Shown piece after piece: positions 35,802-45,845 of a stretch of DNA of 64,000 nt. The number at the start of each line of letters is the position of its first letter. The stretch's first letter is position 1. The translations under genes were made by a program, and so were the position numbers. This stretch comes from UBA11986 sp963734955 (GTDB taxonomy: Bacteria > Bacteroidota > Ignavibacteria > UBA10030 > UBA6906), in the NCBI GenBank assembly GCA_963734955.1, contig CAVTJO010000007.1, forward strand, positions 1-64,000. The letters are read 5' to 3'. The notes under the pieces were generated by a model. It was not told the origin of the DNA and made no database searches. It saw only the letters and a program-made list of their open reading frames with translations.

Positions 35802-37211
35802 CTAGTGTGATGCGCTGTCAGCGGTAAGCTTCTTCACCAACTCACCGACCACTGCCTTCGCATCGCCGAACAACATAAATGTCCGGTCCGCGAAATACAG
35901 TTCATTGTCGATGCCGGCGAACCCCGGGTTCTTGCTTCGCTTGATGGCGTATACCGTTTTCGCCTTGTCTGCGTCGATAATCGGCATTCCGAAGATGGGA
36001 GTGCTCTTGTCGTACCGCGCCGCTGGGTTGACAACGTCGTTTGCTCCGATCACCAATGCGACGTCACATTGCGGCATGTCCGGGTTGATCTCATCCATTT
36101 CAACAAGATCGCCATACGGGATGTCTGCTTCTGCCAGGAGGACATTCATATGACCCGGCATGCGTCCTGCAACAGGATGGATGGCAAACTTCACTGTGAT
36201 GTTGCGTTTTCTAAGAAGGTCATACAACTCGCGGATGCGGTGTTGCGCCTGCGCCACTGCCATTCCGTAGCCGGGAATAATGACAACAAACTCCGCCTGT
36301 TCGAGAACCTGAACTGCTCCTTCGATCGTTTCTTCCTTGTAACTCTTCTGTACCGCATCTGCCCTGGATGCCTGCACGGTCCCAAACGCGCCAAACAGTA
36401 CATTTGTGAATGAGCGGTTCATCGCCTTGCACATGATGATGGAGAGGATAAGGCCGCTTGAACCATCGAGCGCTCCGGCCGTAATCAGCAGCTTATTGTC
36501 CAGGACGAAACCCATTGCGACGGCGGAGAGACCTGCGTATGAATTCAGAATGGAGATGACGGTTGGCATGTCCGCGCCGCCTATGGGAATGATAAGAAGA
36601 ACTCCAAAAGCGAGTGCCATGACAATAATCGCCGGGAACGCGACATATGCCCACGGGCCGGTGGGCTGAACCACAAGGAATACACCAAGGGCGACCGCGA
36701 TCGTGAGAAGCCCGATGTTGGTGACATTCTGCAACGGATATGTTACGGGCCTTTGGGGAATCCACTTGACTTCCTGAAGCTTTCCTGCGGCAAGAAGACT
36801 GCCCGTGAATGTGAGGAAGCCCAGGATAATCTCCGCGACGATGGCACCCATGCGAAAGGCAGTGAGTTGTTCCGGGCCTTCGCTGGACCAGAGATAAAAT
36901 TTTGCAGTTCCCACCAGCCCGGCGGCCAGACCGCCAAACGCATGAGAGAGGGCTGTCCGTTGCGGGACAGCGGTCAAGGGTACACGAGAAAGAGGAATCC
37001 CTACCGCAAAGCCTGCTACAATCGCAAGCACCATCCACCCATGGTTGATTATCTGAGGTTGTATCCAGGTTGCTATCACAGCGAGGAGCATGCCGGCCAC
37101 ACCCGCAAAAACACTCCGGCGGGCAGTCTTCGGACTGTTCATCCAGTATAACGAAAACACAAAGAGCGCCGTTGCCGCAATGTACGCTACCTGCGCAAGA
37201 TGATAAATCAT
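35802..37211 (-). CDS. pntB: NAD(P) transhydrogenase subunit beta
   Basis: Membrane subunit of the proton-translocating transhydrogenase, 469 residues. N-terminal helices (about nine) are followed by the NADP-binding domain III with VIIPGYGMAVAQAQHRIREL and CDVALVIGANDVVNPAARYD. It uses the proton gradient to reduce NADP with NADH. The start at 37211 overlaps the stop of the upstream alpha-2 subunit by four bases (ATGA). A longer frame upstream is non-conserved and overlaps that gene entirely. Confidence 0.93.
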   Translation of the reverse strand: MIYHLAQVAYIAATALFVFSLYWMNSPKTARRSVFAGVAGMLLAVIATWIQPQIINHGWMVLAIVAGFAVGIPLSRVPLTAVPQRTALSHAFGGLAAGLVGTAKFYLWSSEGPEQLTAFRMGAIVAEIILGFLTFTGSLLAAGKLQEVKWIPQRPVTYPLQNVTNIGLLTIAVALGVFLVVQPTGPWAYVAFPAIIVMALAFGVLLIIPIGGADMPTVISILNSYAGLSAVAMGFVLDNKLLITAGALDGSSGLILSIIMCKAMNRSFTNVLFGAFGTVQASRADAVQKSYKEETIEGAVQVLEQAEFVVIIPGYGMAVAQAQHRIRELYDLLRKRNITVKFAIHPVAGRMPGHMNVLLAEADIPYGDLVEMDEINPDMPQCDVALVIGANDVVNPAARYDKSTPIFGMPIIDADKAKTVYAIKRSKNPGFAGIDNELYFADRTFMLFGDAKAVVGELVKKLTADSASH

Positions 37212-37612
37212 GGCTTCGTCTCCTTCCGCTCCTGCTTGAACATCTTCAGCATCCGATCGGTTATCAGGAAGCCGCTCACGATGTTGGTCATGGAGGCGAA
37301 TAAGGCGATGGCACCAAGAATACGAATGTCGGTGGGATAATCGGAGCCCGTGACGATGATCGATCCGACGACAGCGATGGCAGAAATGGCATTGGTGATG
37401 GACATGAGGGGCGTATGCAACAGGCGAGACACACGTGCAATAACCCCGACTCCGATGAATGTGGAAAGTACAAACACAAAGACCAGCGACCAGTAGTCCG
37501 GCTGTGCTTCCGTTGCGGGTTGTTCGCCTGGATGTGCGGCCGATTGGCCAAATGCCACAAGCGTACTGAAGAAGATTAGCGCAAGCACAAAGAGGAGTTG
37601 TTGACGTCTCAT
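37208..37612 (-). CDS. pntAB: NAD(P) transhydrogenase subunit alpha part 2
   Basis: Membrane part of a split alpha subunit, 134 residues. It has an extra N-terminal hydrophobic segment (MRRQQLLFVLALIFFSTLVA), then three helices with LLHTPLMSITNAISAIAVVG, the conserved segment of this subunit. It overlaps pntAA (37609) and pntB (37211) by four bases each, so the three genes form a tightly coupled operon. Confidence 0.92.
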   Translation of the reverse strand: MRRQQLLFVLALIFFSTLVAFGQSAAHPGEQPATEAQPDYWSLVFVFVLSTFIGVGVIARVSRLLHTPLMSITNAISAIAVVGSIIVTGSDYPTDIRILGAIALFASMTNIVSGFLITDRMLKMFKQERKETKP

Positions 37613-38755
37613 GATCGGGCACCTCCTTGACTCAATGCCGAGCGAATGTTTTCGTTCACGATCTCTCCGTTACGCGTAATGCAGGCGCCTTTAATGATTT
37701 CATCATTGAAATCCGGCTCGGCGTCCGGTTTTGGATAGAGCAGTCTGAACAAGTTGAGAATATTTTTGGAATACATCAGGCTTGAATCGTTGGGGATCAT
37801 CGCCGGAACATTGACTGCACCAACGATCGTTACGCCATTCCTTACCACCGACTTGCCTGCTTCAGTCAGTTCGCAATTTCCCCCCTGTTCTGCAGCGAGA
37901 TCAATGATGACAGATCCCGAACGCATCAGTTTCACCATATCGGCAGTGATTAACGTGGGCGCACGCTTACCGAACACCTGTGCGGTTGTGATGACAACGT
38001 CGACCTTTGGGAGCCGACCACTGATTGCCTCCCACTCCTTCTTGATGAACTCTGGTGAAAGCTCCTTTGCATACCCACCGGTTGTCTCGGCGTCCTTCGG
38101 CATTTCCATTTCAATGAATGAAGCGCCGAGGCTCTTCACCTGCTCCTTCACTGCGGGGCGGGGGTCAAACGCCTCCACTTTCGCGCCCAGGCGTTTTGCC
38201 GTGGCTATCGCCTGCAGCCCGGCCACGCCTGCACCCAGAATCATCACGGTCGCAGGGGGTACTGTACCTGCCGCGGTCATCATCATCGGGAACATCTTGC
38301 CGAGGTGTTCGGTAGCGAGGAGCACCGACTTGTACCCGGCTACTGTTGCCATTGAAGAGAGGGCATCCATACTTTGCGCGCGGGTGATGCGCGGGATGTA
38401 CTCCATCGAAAAACTTGTCACGCGTCTCGACGCAAACGTCCGGACAACATTGTGATTCGCCAACGGCGCGAGGAAACCGATGTAGGAGGATCCCTCTTTC
38501 ACGAGCGCTGCCTCGCTGCTGTCTGGCGGCTGGACCTTGAAGATGATGTCCGCCTGTTGATAGAGCGATTTCCTGTTCCGTGACGATTGTTGCGCCGGCT
38601 GCTTTGAATTCCTCGTCAGAAAACGAAGCTCCCTTGCCTGCACCGGATTCAACAAGCACCTCATGTTTGTCCCGTCTAAGGGGCGACATGTTGCCGGGAA
38701 TCAGGGCGACACGTGTTTCACCCTGTACGACTTCTCTTGGAATACCGATTTTCAC
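37609..38755 (-). CDS. pntAA: NAD(P) transhydrogenase subunit alpha part 1 (frameshifted)
   Basis: NAD-binding subunit of the split transhydrogenase, about 381 residues when corrected. It opens MKIGIPREVVQGETRVALIP and holds ILGAGVAGLQAIATAKRLGA, the NAD-binding fold, in the second frame. The frame changes near 38563, where one extra base lies between IVTEQEIA and YQQADIIFKVQ. The C-terminal end carries the PNILNLF-like Rossmann tail, KNILNLFRLLYPKPDAEPDF. The start at 38755 is the natural one. It is the first gene of the pnt operon. Confidence 0.92.
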
Positions 38756-39027
38756 GATAATCTTGCGGTTGTTTGTCCGAATGAGGAATACAGTTCAGAG
38801 TGCAGCATGCAAATGTTGCCACATGGTACGAAAAAGGAGATACTTTCTCAACGCGAGAGATAAATGGGTACTGTTCTAAAGGACAGCACCGACAATGGGA
38901 AGGCGCCCCTGGAACAAACAATGAACCTTCACAGAAATCCGTGAGAATAACAATAAAGATGTGTACAATGCAGTATCGTTTGTGTTGGAGAGTACCGTCT
39001 ACCCCTGCAAGGATGCAAGAGAATCCA

Positions 39028-39972
39028 ATGAAGACAGAAAAGACCGGACGATGGAGATTGCTGAAGTCGCTTTCCGGGGTCGGTGTCTTTATTCTGGCTC
39101 TTCTCCTCGCAGGGTGGTATTTCTATGTGAAGGATTATGCTCCTTACTTTGTGGAGCGGAAGGGACGGTTGGTCGGGACAAAGATTGTATCCGGCCGAAT
39201 CGATTCAGTGCTCTCAAGATCCTGGCTGACTCTCACAAGCAGCAGTGGAATGCGCGTTGAGTGCGGAATGCTGAAACCCCGGACAATATCCGGGCGACTC
39301 CCTGCAATTGTTCTTCTTGGCGGCAAGGCGACGGGGAAGTATGCGATTGACTATGTGCCTGACATTGCCGGCGTCATCGTCGTTGCAGTTGACTATCCCT
39401 ACGAGCCACGCCGCTCGTACACAGTGACCGGATTTCTGGCAGATGTGCCCGAGATGCGTCATGCGTTACTGGACATGGTCCCGTCAGTCATGCTGGTGAT
39501 CGACTATCTTGACGGTCAGCCTGATGTTGACTCCTCCCGAATTGTGGTGCTCGGTTACAGTTTCGGCGCTCCATTTGTTCCTTGCATCCTCGCGCACGAC
39601 CGTCGCCCGGCAATGGCCGCCATGGTTTTTGGCGGAGGAGAAATGTTCTCACTCATTGAACACAACGTGAGGCGATATGAGAATTCCGCCGTGAGTAAGT
39701 TCGTCGGCCTCATCGGCGGATTCCTCCTGAGACCGCTCGAACCGTTGCGGTACGCGGAGAAGATCTCCCCCATTCCGTTCATCATGGTCAATGGGACCGC
39801 TGATGAGATGATTCCGCGAAGAAATGCCGAGCTTGTGTATGAGCGGGCGAAGGAACCGAAGAAACTCATTTGGCTGGAGTCGGGTCACGTGCGACCGGAC
39901 AAGGTGGAACTGACGAAGCAGATCCTGAGGACGTTGCAACGGGAACTTCGACGTCTGAAGATACTCGAGTGA
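39028..39972 (+). CDS. Membrane-anchored alpha/beta hydrolase
   Basis: Protein of 314 residues. One N-terminal membrane helix (about 16-38, GVGVFILALLLAGWYFYV) precedes an alpha/beta-hydrolase domain. The nucleophile Ser is in VLGYSFGAP, the acid Asp probably in NGTADEMIP, and the His in LESGHVRPD. The GYSFG elbow fits esterase or dienelactone-hydrolase-like families. The substrate is unknown. The start at 39028 is preferred because it precedes the helix; an earlier frame is longer but non-conserved. It stands alone, divergent from pnt. Confidence 0.8.
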   Translation: MKTEKTGRWRLLKSLSGVGVFILALLLAGWYFYVKDYAPYFVERKGRLVGTKIVSGRIDSVLSRSWLTLTSSSGMRVECGMLKPRTISGRLPAIVLLGGKATGKYAIDYVPDIAGVIVVAVDYPYEPRRSYTVTGFLADVPEMRHALLDMVPSVMLVIDYLDGQPDVDSSRIVVLGYSFGAPFVPCILAHDRRPAMAAMVFGGGEMFSLIEHNVRRYENSAVSKFVGLIGGFLLRPLEPLRYAEKISPIPFIMVNGTADEMIPRRNAELVYERAKEPKKLIWLESGHVRPDKVELTKQILRTLQRELRRLKILE

Positions 39973-40101
39973 CAAGGATGGCCAGGCGTGGGAGCATCAA
40001 ACGGTGGACGAGCACAATTAGATCATCGGCTTGGAGATTTCATAGGACTTGCCAGACAATGGTTCATTGAGGTCCCGAGGGAGAAGCAGTTACAGCGTTG
40101 A

Positions 40102-42228
40102 TCAGCGGCGCACGTAGTACTTCTCTGTATACTCCGCCACCATCCTATCGGTATTGTAGACCGGGACGAGTGAAGCGACTGAGTGGCGTACCATCTTGAG
40201 CCACTTGTGTGGAGTGCCATCCTTCCCGCGGTCGAAGAAGAGGGGGATGAGTTTGTTCTCCATGACAGCCCGGAGTGATGCAGCATCGAGGTCGTCCTGC
40301 ATCTGCTCGTTTCCGGCAGTGAGGTCCTCCCCGATCTTCCAGCCATTCTGACCGTCGTAGGCCTCACGCCACCACCCATCCATCGTGCTGCAGTTGAGAC
40401 CGCCGTGAATAAGGGTCTTCATGCCGCTTGTCCCGCTGGCTTCCATCGGTCGGCGTGGAGTGTTCAACCAGACATCGGCGCCTGCCACCATGTGGCGGGC
40501 AACATCGATATCGTAGTTCTGGAGAAACACGACCTTTCCGAACAGGTCAACCCGTTTGGTGATATTGACGATCTGCTGAATGAAGTGTTTCCCAGCGTCA
40601 TCGCGCGGATGGGCTTTCCCGGAGAAGATGAGCTGAACGGGCATTTGCTTGTTCGTGATGGTTTTGATTGCCCACTCCAGGTCTCTGAAGAAGAGTGGCG
40701 CCCGCTTGTACGTGGCGAATCTGCGCGCAAATCCGATGGTAAGGACGTCGGGCGAGAGCACTTCATCGTACAGCCCGATTCCTCCGCCCCCATGCATCAG
40801 GTCCTGTTCCCTGAGCCGTTTGCGTGCAAACTCCACGAGCTCGCGTCTCAACGCGGTGCGCAATAGCCACAAATCCTCATCGGAGATCTTCTTCGTCTCG
40901 ACAACGTGCCAGAATTTCTTATCGGCAGATCGATCGATCCATTTCGGGCCAAGCCGGGAGGACCAGAATTCCAGTGCTGTTGATGATGTCCAGCCACTAA
41001 TATTCACCCCGTTCGTAACGTATCCTATGTTGATTCCGTCCACCGGTGTGTTGGGGTAGAGGCCCTTCCACATCTCGCGGCTTGTCGCGCTGTGAAGTTC
41101 ACTTACCCCGTTGGCATCACGGCTCATCTTCAGCGCCAGGACTGTCATGCAGAAGGTTTCGTTTTGATCATCAGGGTTGACGCGGCCATAATGCATGAGT
41201 TGTTCGACAGAAAGGCCGATCTTGGAGGAGAACACTGGAAACGTCGCCTCCATCAGGCCACGGTCAAATCGATCATGTCCTGCGGGCACAGGCGTATGTG
41301 TGGTGAACACACAATGCTGCCTGACATAGGCTTCCCCTTGCGAGAATGATTTCTTCTGGCGCACCTGTTCGCGTAACAACTCAAGCGTCAGAAAGGCCGA
41401 GTGTCCTTCATTCATATGAAATGCCGACGGAGAGATCCCCATAGCGCGCAACATGCGCACGCCGCCAATGCCAAGGACATATTCCTGTGCGATGCGGGTT
41501 GACTGATCGCCGCCGTACACGTGCGCGGTGATTTCACGATGCCGGTCTTCATTCTGAGGAAGGTCAGTATCAAGAAGGACAATTCGAATCCTCCCGATGT
41601 CAACCTGCCACGCCCGGAACTTCACCTCACTGTTTCCAAGGTTCACGCAACAGACGATTGGATTCCCCTTCTTGTCTGTCACAAGAGTCATCGGCATTTT
41701 AAGCGGATCGCGGTCGGGATAGCGTTCCTGTTGCCATCCATCGGAAGAGATGTGCTGCTGGAAATATCCCTGGCGATAAAAAAGGCTGACGCCAACGAAC
41801 GGCAGCCCGAGGTTGCTTGCGGATTTCGCATGATCACCGGCAAGGATTCCCAGTCCTCCTGAATAGATCCTCAGGCACTCGTGCAATCCGAATTCGGCAC
41901 TAAAGTAGGCGATGGGTGACTTGATGGATGGAGCGTGCTTCCGCGCCCATGTGTCCTTATTCGTCATGTATAGGTGGAACCTTGTGCACACTTCGCTGAC
42001 CCTGTCGAAAAAATCCCTGCCCTGCAACTTGCCGCGCAGCTCCGTTCCGGAAATCCAGTTCATTACTTCCACCGGATTGTGGTTGCTGTGTTCCCAGAAA
42101 AACGGCGACAGCTCATGAAAGAGTTGCTGGGCATCCGGGTTCCACGACCACCACAGGTTGTACGCAAGCTTGCGAAGCTCGCCGATCAGCCGGTCGATTT
42201 GCCTCTCAGAGATTTTTCTGGTAGCCAC
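40102..42228 (-). CDS. Alpha-glucan (glycogen) phosphorylase, GT35
   Basis: Enzyme of 708 residues that releases glucose-1-phosphate from glycogen or maltodextrin. It belongs to the short GT35 form with an N-terminal DUF3417 segment (LRKLAYNLWWSWNPDAQQLF). The core has FHMNEGHSAF, PVPAGHDRFD and IGFARRFATYKRAPL. The PLP-binding Lys is in PMEASGTSGMKTLIHGG near residue 590. The start is GTG at 42228 with GGAGG about 13 bases upstream. The gene stands alone. Confidence 0.92.
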   Translation of the reverse strand: MATRKISERQIDRLIGELRKLAYNLWWSWNPDAQQLFHELSPFFWEHSNHNPVEVMNWISGTELRGKLQGRDFFDRVSEVCTRFHLYMTNKDTWARKHAPSIKSPIAYFSAEFGLHECLRIYSGGLGILAGDHAKSASNLGLPFVGVSLFYRQGYFQQHISSDGWQQERYPDRDPLKMPMTLVTDKKGNPIVCCVNLGNSEVKFRAWQVDIGRIRIVLLDTDLPQNEDRHREITAHVYGGDQSTRIAQEYVLGIGGVRMLRAMGISPSAFHMNEGHSAFLTLELLREQVRQKKSFSQGEAYVRQHCVFTTHTPVPAGHDRFDRGLMEATFPVFSSKIGLSVEQLMHYGRVNPDDQNETFCMTVLALKMSRDANGVSELHSATSREMWKGLYPNTPVDGINIGYVTNGVNISGWTSSTALEFWSSRLGPKWIDRSADKKFWHVVETKKISDEDLWLLRTALRRELVEFARKRLREQDLMHGGGGIGLYDEVLSPDVLTIGFARRFATYKRAPLFFRDLEWAIKTITNKQMPVQLIFSGKAHPRDDAGKHFIQQIVNITKRVDLFGKVVFLQNYDIDVARHMVAGADVWLNTPRRPMEASGTSGMKTLIHGGLNCSTMDGWWREAYDGQNGWKIGEDLTAGNEQMQDDLDAASLRAVMENKLIPLFFDRGKDGTPHKWLKMVRHSVASLVPVYNTDRMVAEYTEKYYVRR

Positions 42229-42281
42229 GTCTTTAGATTACCTCCGGTGGTTGTTTCCAGGGTTCTTCCACTTAAACGGAA

Positions 42282-42307
42282 CACCCCGCGAGAGTTCTCA
42301 CGGGGTG
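42282..42307 (-). terminator. Hairpin terminator after bipA
   Basis: On the minus strand the 12-bp stem CACCCCGTGAGA/TCTCGCGGGGTG, with one mismatch, lies about 20 bases after the BipA stop. The T-tract that follows is weak (TTCCGTTTAAG). Confidence 0.55.
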
Positions 42308-42326
42308 CATGATTCATGTGTTGATG

Positions 42327-44171
42327 CTATTCGGCACTATCCTCAATGAGAGTATCTGCTTTCTTCTTCGACCTTCTGTACCGTGCATTTGCATCCAGGA
42401 ATTTCTTGCGAAGGCGGATACTCTTTGGCGTGATCTCGACGTACTCGTCGTCACCAATCCATTCGATGGCCTGTTCCAGCGTGTGGATGTGTGGGGGTTC
42501 GAGACGGATTGCTTCGTCTGCCCCGGATGCACGCATGTTGCTGAGCTGCTTGGTCTTGCAGACGTTCACCTGCATGTCTTGTTCACGCGCATTCTCTCCG
42601 ACAATCATGCCGGCGTATACCCGCGTTCCTGGTTCGATGAAAAACACAGACCGTTCTGCAAGTTTCCACATGCCGTATGCTGACGCGTCTCCGGTCTCCA
42701 TTGCAACCAGCGAGCCTTTGGTGCGATGGGCCATTTCTCCCTTGAATGGCTCATAGCCGTGAAAATTGTGGTGGAGAATTCCCGTTCCTTTCGTCTGCGT
42801 CATGAATTCACCGCGGAAGCCGATCAGTCCGCGGGCGGGAACGAAGAACTCGAGCCGGGCATTTCCACTGGAGGTGATCATGTTTCTCATTTCGCCCCTG
42901 CGACGTCCAAGGTTCTCAATGATTGCTCCCACAAATTCTTCCGGCACGTCGATGATAACGTGCTCGATCGGTTCGGCTCTGACGTCATCAATCATCTTGT
43001 AGATGACCTCGGGTCGGGAGACCTGCAACTCATACCCCTCGCGCCGCATGGTCTCGATGAGAATGGCAAGGTGCAGCTCACCGCGGCCGCTTACCTTGAA
43101 CGCATCGGGTGAGTCCGTCAATTCAACACGCAGACTCACATTGGACCGGAGCTCACGTGTCAATCGTTCGCTCAGGTTGCGGGTGGTGACGTACCGGCCT
43201 TCCATTCCTGCAAATGGTGAATTGTTGACCATGAAGTTCATCGAGATGGTCGGCTCTTCGATGGCAACAAACGGAAGTGGGGTCGGGTCGGCGGCATCGG
43301 CAATGGTCTCGCCGATATCAACGTCGTCCATCCCTGCTATGGCAATAATGTCCCCCGCATGAGCCTCATCTGTCTCGATGCGTTTCAATCCATCGAAAGT
43401 ATAGATCTTGGTTACCCGGGCATCCTCGACCTGACCGTTTCTGTGAATCACCTTCATGGGTGAACCGAGTCTGATGGTTCCCCGATGAATCCGTCCGATG
43501 CCAAGGCGACCGAGATAGTCGTTGTAATCGATGGTCGTCACGAGCATCTGGAACGGTGATGTGGTATCGCCGGGAGGAGGAGGAACGGTGCTGACGATGG
43601 TCTCAAACAGGGGCTCGAGATTCTTACCCTCGTCATCCAGTTCAAGTTTTGCGATTCCTTGCTTTGCGATGCAATAAACAGTCTTGAAATCGAGTTGCTC
43701 GTTGTTTGCTCCGAGCGAAAGGAAAAGCTCGAAGATTTCATCCAGCACCTCATGTGCACGCGCATCCTTGCGATCGATCTTGTTGATGACAACGATGGGT
43801 TTGAGATTAAGATCGAGCGATTTCTTGAGGACGAACTTCGTGCCCGGGAGTGGCCCTTCGGCAGCATCGACAAGCAGCAGGACCCCCTCAACCATGGTAA
43901 GTGTGCGTTCCACTTCACCTGCAAAGTCAGCGTGACCGGGCGTATCCACAATGTTGATCTTAAGTTTCTTGTAGTGGATGGCGGTGTTCTTTGCAAGTAT
44001 GGTTATGCCGCGCTCTTTTTCCAGATCATTTGAATCCATCACTCGTGTCACAACTTGCTGGTTGGCGCGGAATGTTCCCGTTTGTCGCAGCATGTGATCA
44101 ACGAGCGTGGTCTTGCCATGGTCAACGTGTGCGATGATGGCAATATTGCGTATGTCTTCCCGTCGCTGCAT
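42327..44171 (-). CDS. bipA: Translational GTPase BipA/TypA
   Basis: Ribosome-binding GTPase of 614 residues, close to full length for the family. G1 AHVDHGKTTLVDHMLRQTG, G3 DTPGHADFAGEVERTL and G4 VVINKIDRKDAR are intact, followed by EF-G-like domains with the BipA-typical SSGNARLEFFVPARGLIGFR. It ends in a basic tail (RRSKKKADTL). BipA helps ribosome assembly and adaptation to stress. The gene reads alone, with a hairpin terminator 20 bases downstream. Confidence 0.95.
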   Translation of the reverse strand: MQRREDIRNIAIIAHVDHGKTTLVDHMLRQTGTFRANQQVVTRVMDSNDLEKERGITILAKNTAIHYKKLKINIVDTPGHADFAGEVERTLTMVEGVLLLVDAAEGPLPGTKFVLKKSLDLNLKPIVVINKIDRKDARAHEVLDEIFELFLSLGANNEQLDFKTVYCIAKQGIAKLELDDEGKNLEPLFETIVSTVPPPPGDTTSPFQMLVTTIDYNDYLGRLGIGRIHRGTIRLGSPMKVIHRNGQVEDARVTKIYTFDGLKRIETDEAHAGDIIAIAGMDDVDIGETIADAADPTPLPFVAIEEPTISMNFMVNNSPFAGMEGRYVTTRNLSERLTRELRSNVSLRVELTDSPDAFKVSGRGELHLAILIETMRREGYELQVSRPEVIYKMIDDVRAEPIEHVIIDVPEEFVGAIIENLGRRRGEMRNMITSSGNARLEFFVPARGLIGFRGEFMTQTKGTGILHHNFHGYEPFKGEMAHRTKGSLVAMETGDASAYGMWKLAERSVFFIEPGTRVYAGMIVGENAREQDMQVNVCKTKQLSNMRASGADEAIRLEPPHIHTLEQAIEWIGDDEYVEITPKSIRLRKKFLDANARYRRSKKKADTLIEDSAE

Positions 44172-44374
44172 ACTTCTCCCAAAACCACTTCACAAGATCT
44201 GGTAGAGCCGGACTTACAGGAAAAAAATTGCCTCAAGCAGATGGTTAGTGCCAGAGGCATTGTTCCCTGATCAGGCCCGAGTTAAAAAATGCGGTGTAAT
44301 ATAGAGAAATGGGTGCTGAAATCCAACAAGCTGAAGTTGTTGATGCGTATATGTTCACGGCAGGGGAAAGACAA

Positions 44375-44395
44375 AGGCAGACTCATCGCCTGCCT
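44375..44395 (-). terminator. Hairpin terminator after the cpgS-like operon
   Basis: On the minus strand a short stem AGGCAG/CTGCCT is followed by TTTGTCTTT. It lies 30 bases after the stop at 44425. Confidence 0.5.
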
Positions 44396-44424
44396 CTGCT
44401 TTTTGCTTCCATTTCAAGAACGGA

Positions 44425-45789
44425 TTATCCTACCTCAACCGTTCCCCTCCGATGAAATGAGCGTGCCTGCTCTTTTATCAGAAACTTATTCAGTACATCC
44501 TCCAGGTCGGGCTTCGTTACCTCCTCCAGTGAATACTGTACGCGTACCGAGGGCTTTTTGATATGAATGATGCGGCGAAGGTCAATAGGCGTTCCGATAA
44601 CCACGGCATCACACGGGACATGGTTAATTGTGGCCTCCAGGTCCTTCAATTGTTGTCCGCCATATCCCATCGCGGGCAGCAACGCTCCTGTTGATGGGTA
44701 CTTTTCATAGGTGGCTGCAATGGACTTCACGGCAAATGGGCGGGGGTCGACAATTTCCTTCGCGCCAAATGTCTTTGCTGCAAGAACGCCTGCACCGAAT
44801 GTCATCCCGCCGTGTGTCAGTGTGGGGCCGTCCTCGATGACCAGCACTCTCTTCCCCCTTATTACTTCCGGGTCTTCCACGGTGATGGGCGACGCTGCCT
44901 GAATGATGAGCGCGTGTGGATTGATGGCCTGAACGTTTTGAATGACGCGATCCACGTTTTCAGAATGTGCCGAATCCACTTTGTTCACCACAATTACGTC
45001 TGCGAGTCGGACGTTCGTTGCGCCGGGATAGTATGAGATTTCATGTCCGGGGCGGTGTGGATCGACAACTGTGATGGTAAGGTCCGGCTTATAAAATGAC
45101 ATATCATTGTTGCCGCCATCCCAGATAATGACGTCTGCCTCTTTTTCAGCCTGCCGGAGGATTGCATCGTAGTCCACACCGGCATAGATGACCGTCCCTT
45201 CAACAATGTGAGGCTCATACTCTTCCATTTCCTCGACAGTGCATTTGTGTTTGTTCAGGTCATCAAGAGATGCATAACGCTGAACCTTCTGTTTTACCAG
45301 ATCCCCGTATGGCATGGGATGCCTGATGGCTACGACCTTCTTCCCAACACGTCTCAGGTGGCTGCAGACTTTTCTCGACGTTTGGCTTTTGCCCGATCCC
45401 GTCCGTGCAGCAACCACGGCAATGACAGGCACCTTCGACTTCAACATTGTGTGTTCAGATCCCAGAAGTTTGAAATCCGCTCCGTGGGCCATTACAAGCG
45501 AAGCCTTGTCCATGACGTACTGAAAGCTCACATCGGAATACGAGAAGACAACCTCGTCAACCTCGAGTTCGGTGAGGAGGTGCGTAAGGTCGCTTTCCGG
45601 AAAGATCGGAATCCCCTTCGGATACATCGGGCCGGCAAGTTTTGCGGGATATTTTCGCCCATCGATGTTGGGGATTTGCGTTGCGGTAAACGCGACAACC
45701 TCGTACTTCTTGTTGTTGCGGAACACGGTGTTGAAATTATGGAAGTCCCTACCGGCGGCTCCCATGATAAGTACGCGTATACGCTGCAT
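44425..45789 (-). CDS. Cyclic 2,3-diphosphoglycerate synthetase-like GTPase
   Basis: Protein of 454 residues of the cyclic-2,3-diphosphoglycerate synthetase family. The N-terminal Rossmann-like part (RVLIMGAAGRDFHNFNTVFR) precedes the P-loop AARTGSGKSQTSRKVC near residue 140, then IIWDGGNNDMSFYKPDL and DVIVVNKVDSAHSENVDRVI. The last resembles a GTPase G4 motif (NKVD). In methanogens the family makes the cyclic compound, a thermoprotectant; bacterial members have no proven function. The start at 45789 follows AAGGAG. Its operon partners are carbamate kinase and ornithine carbamoyltransferase, which points to a role near carbamoyl phosphate. Confidence 0.85.
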   Translation of the reverse strand: MQRIRVLIMGAAGRDFHNFNTVFRNNKKYEVVAFTATQIPNIDGRKYPAKLAGPMYPKGIPIFPESDLTHLLTELEVDEVVFSYSDVSFQYVMDKASLVMAHGADFKLLGSEHTMLKSKVPVIAVVAARTGSGKSQTSRKVCSHLRRVGKKVVAIRHPMPYGDLVKQKVQRYASLDDLNKHKCTVEEMEEYEPHIVEGTVIYAGVDYDAILRQAEKEADVIIWDGGNNDMSFYKPDLTITVVDPHRPGHEISYYPGATNVRLADVIVVNKVDSAHSENVDRVIQNVQAINPHALIIQAASPITVEDPEVIRGKRVLVIEDGPTLTHGGMTFGAGVLAAKTFGAKEIVDPRPFAVKSIAATYEKYPSTGALLPAMGYGGQQLKDLEATINHVPCDAVVIGTPIDLRRIIHIKKPSVRVQYSLEEVTKPDLEDVLNKFLIKEQARSFHRRGTVEVG

Positions 45790-45845
45790 GCTTCTATCTC
45801 CTTTTGAGCTCGTTGTCATGAAGGAACATTAACATTACTACATTT

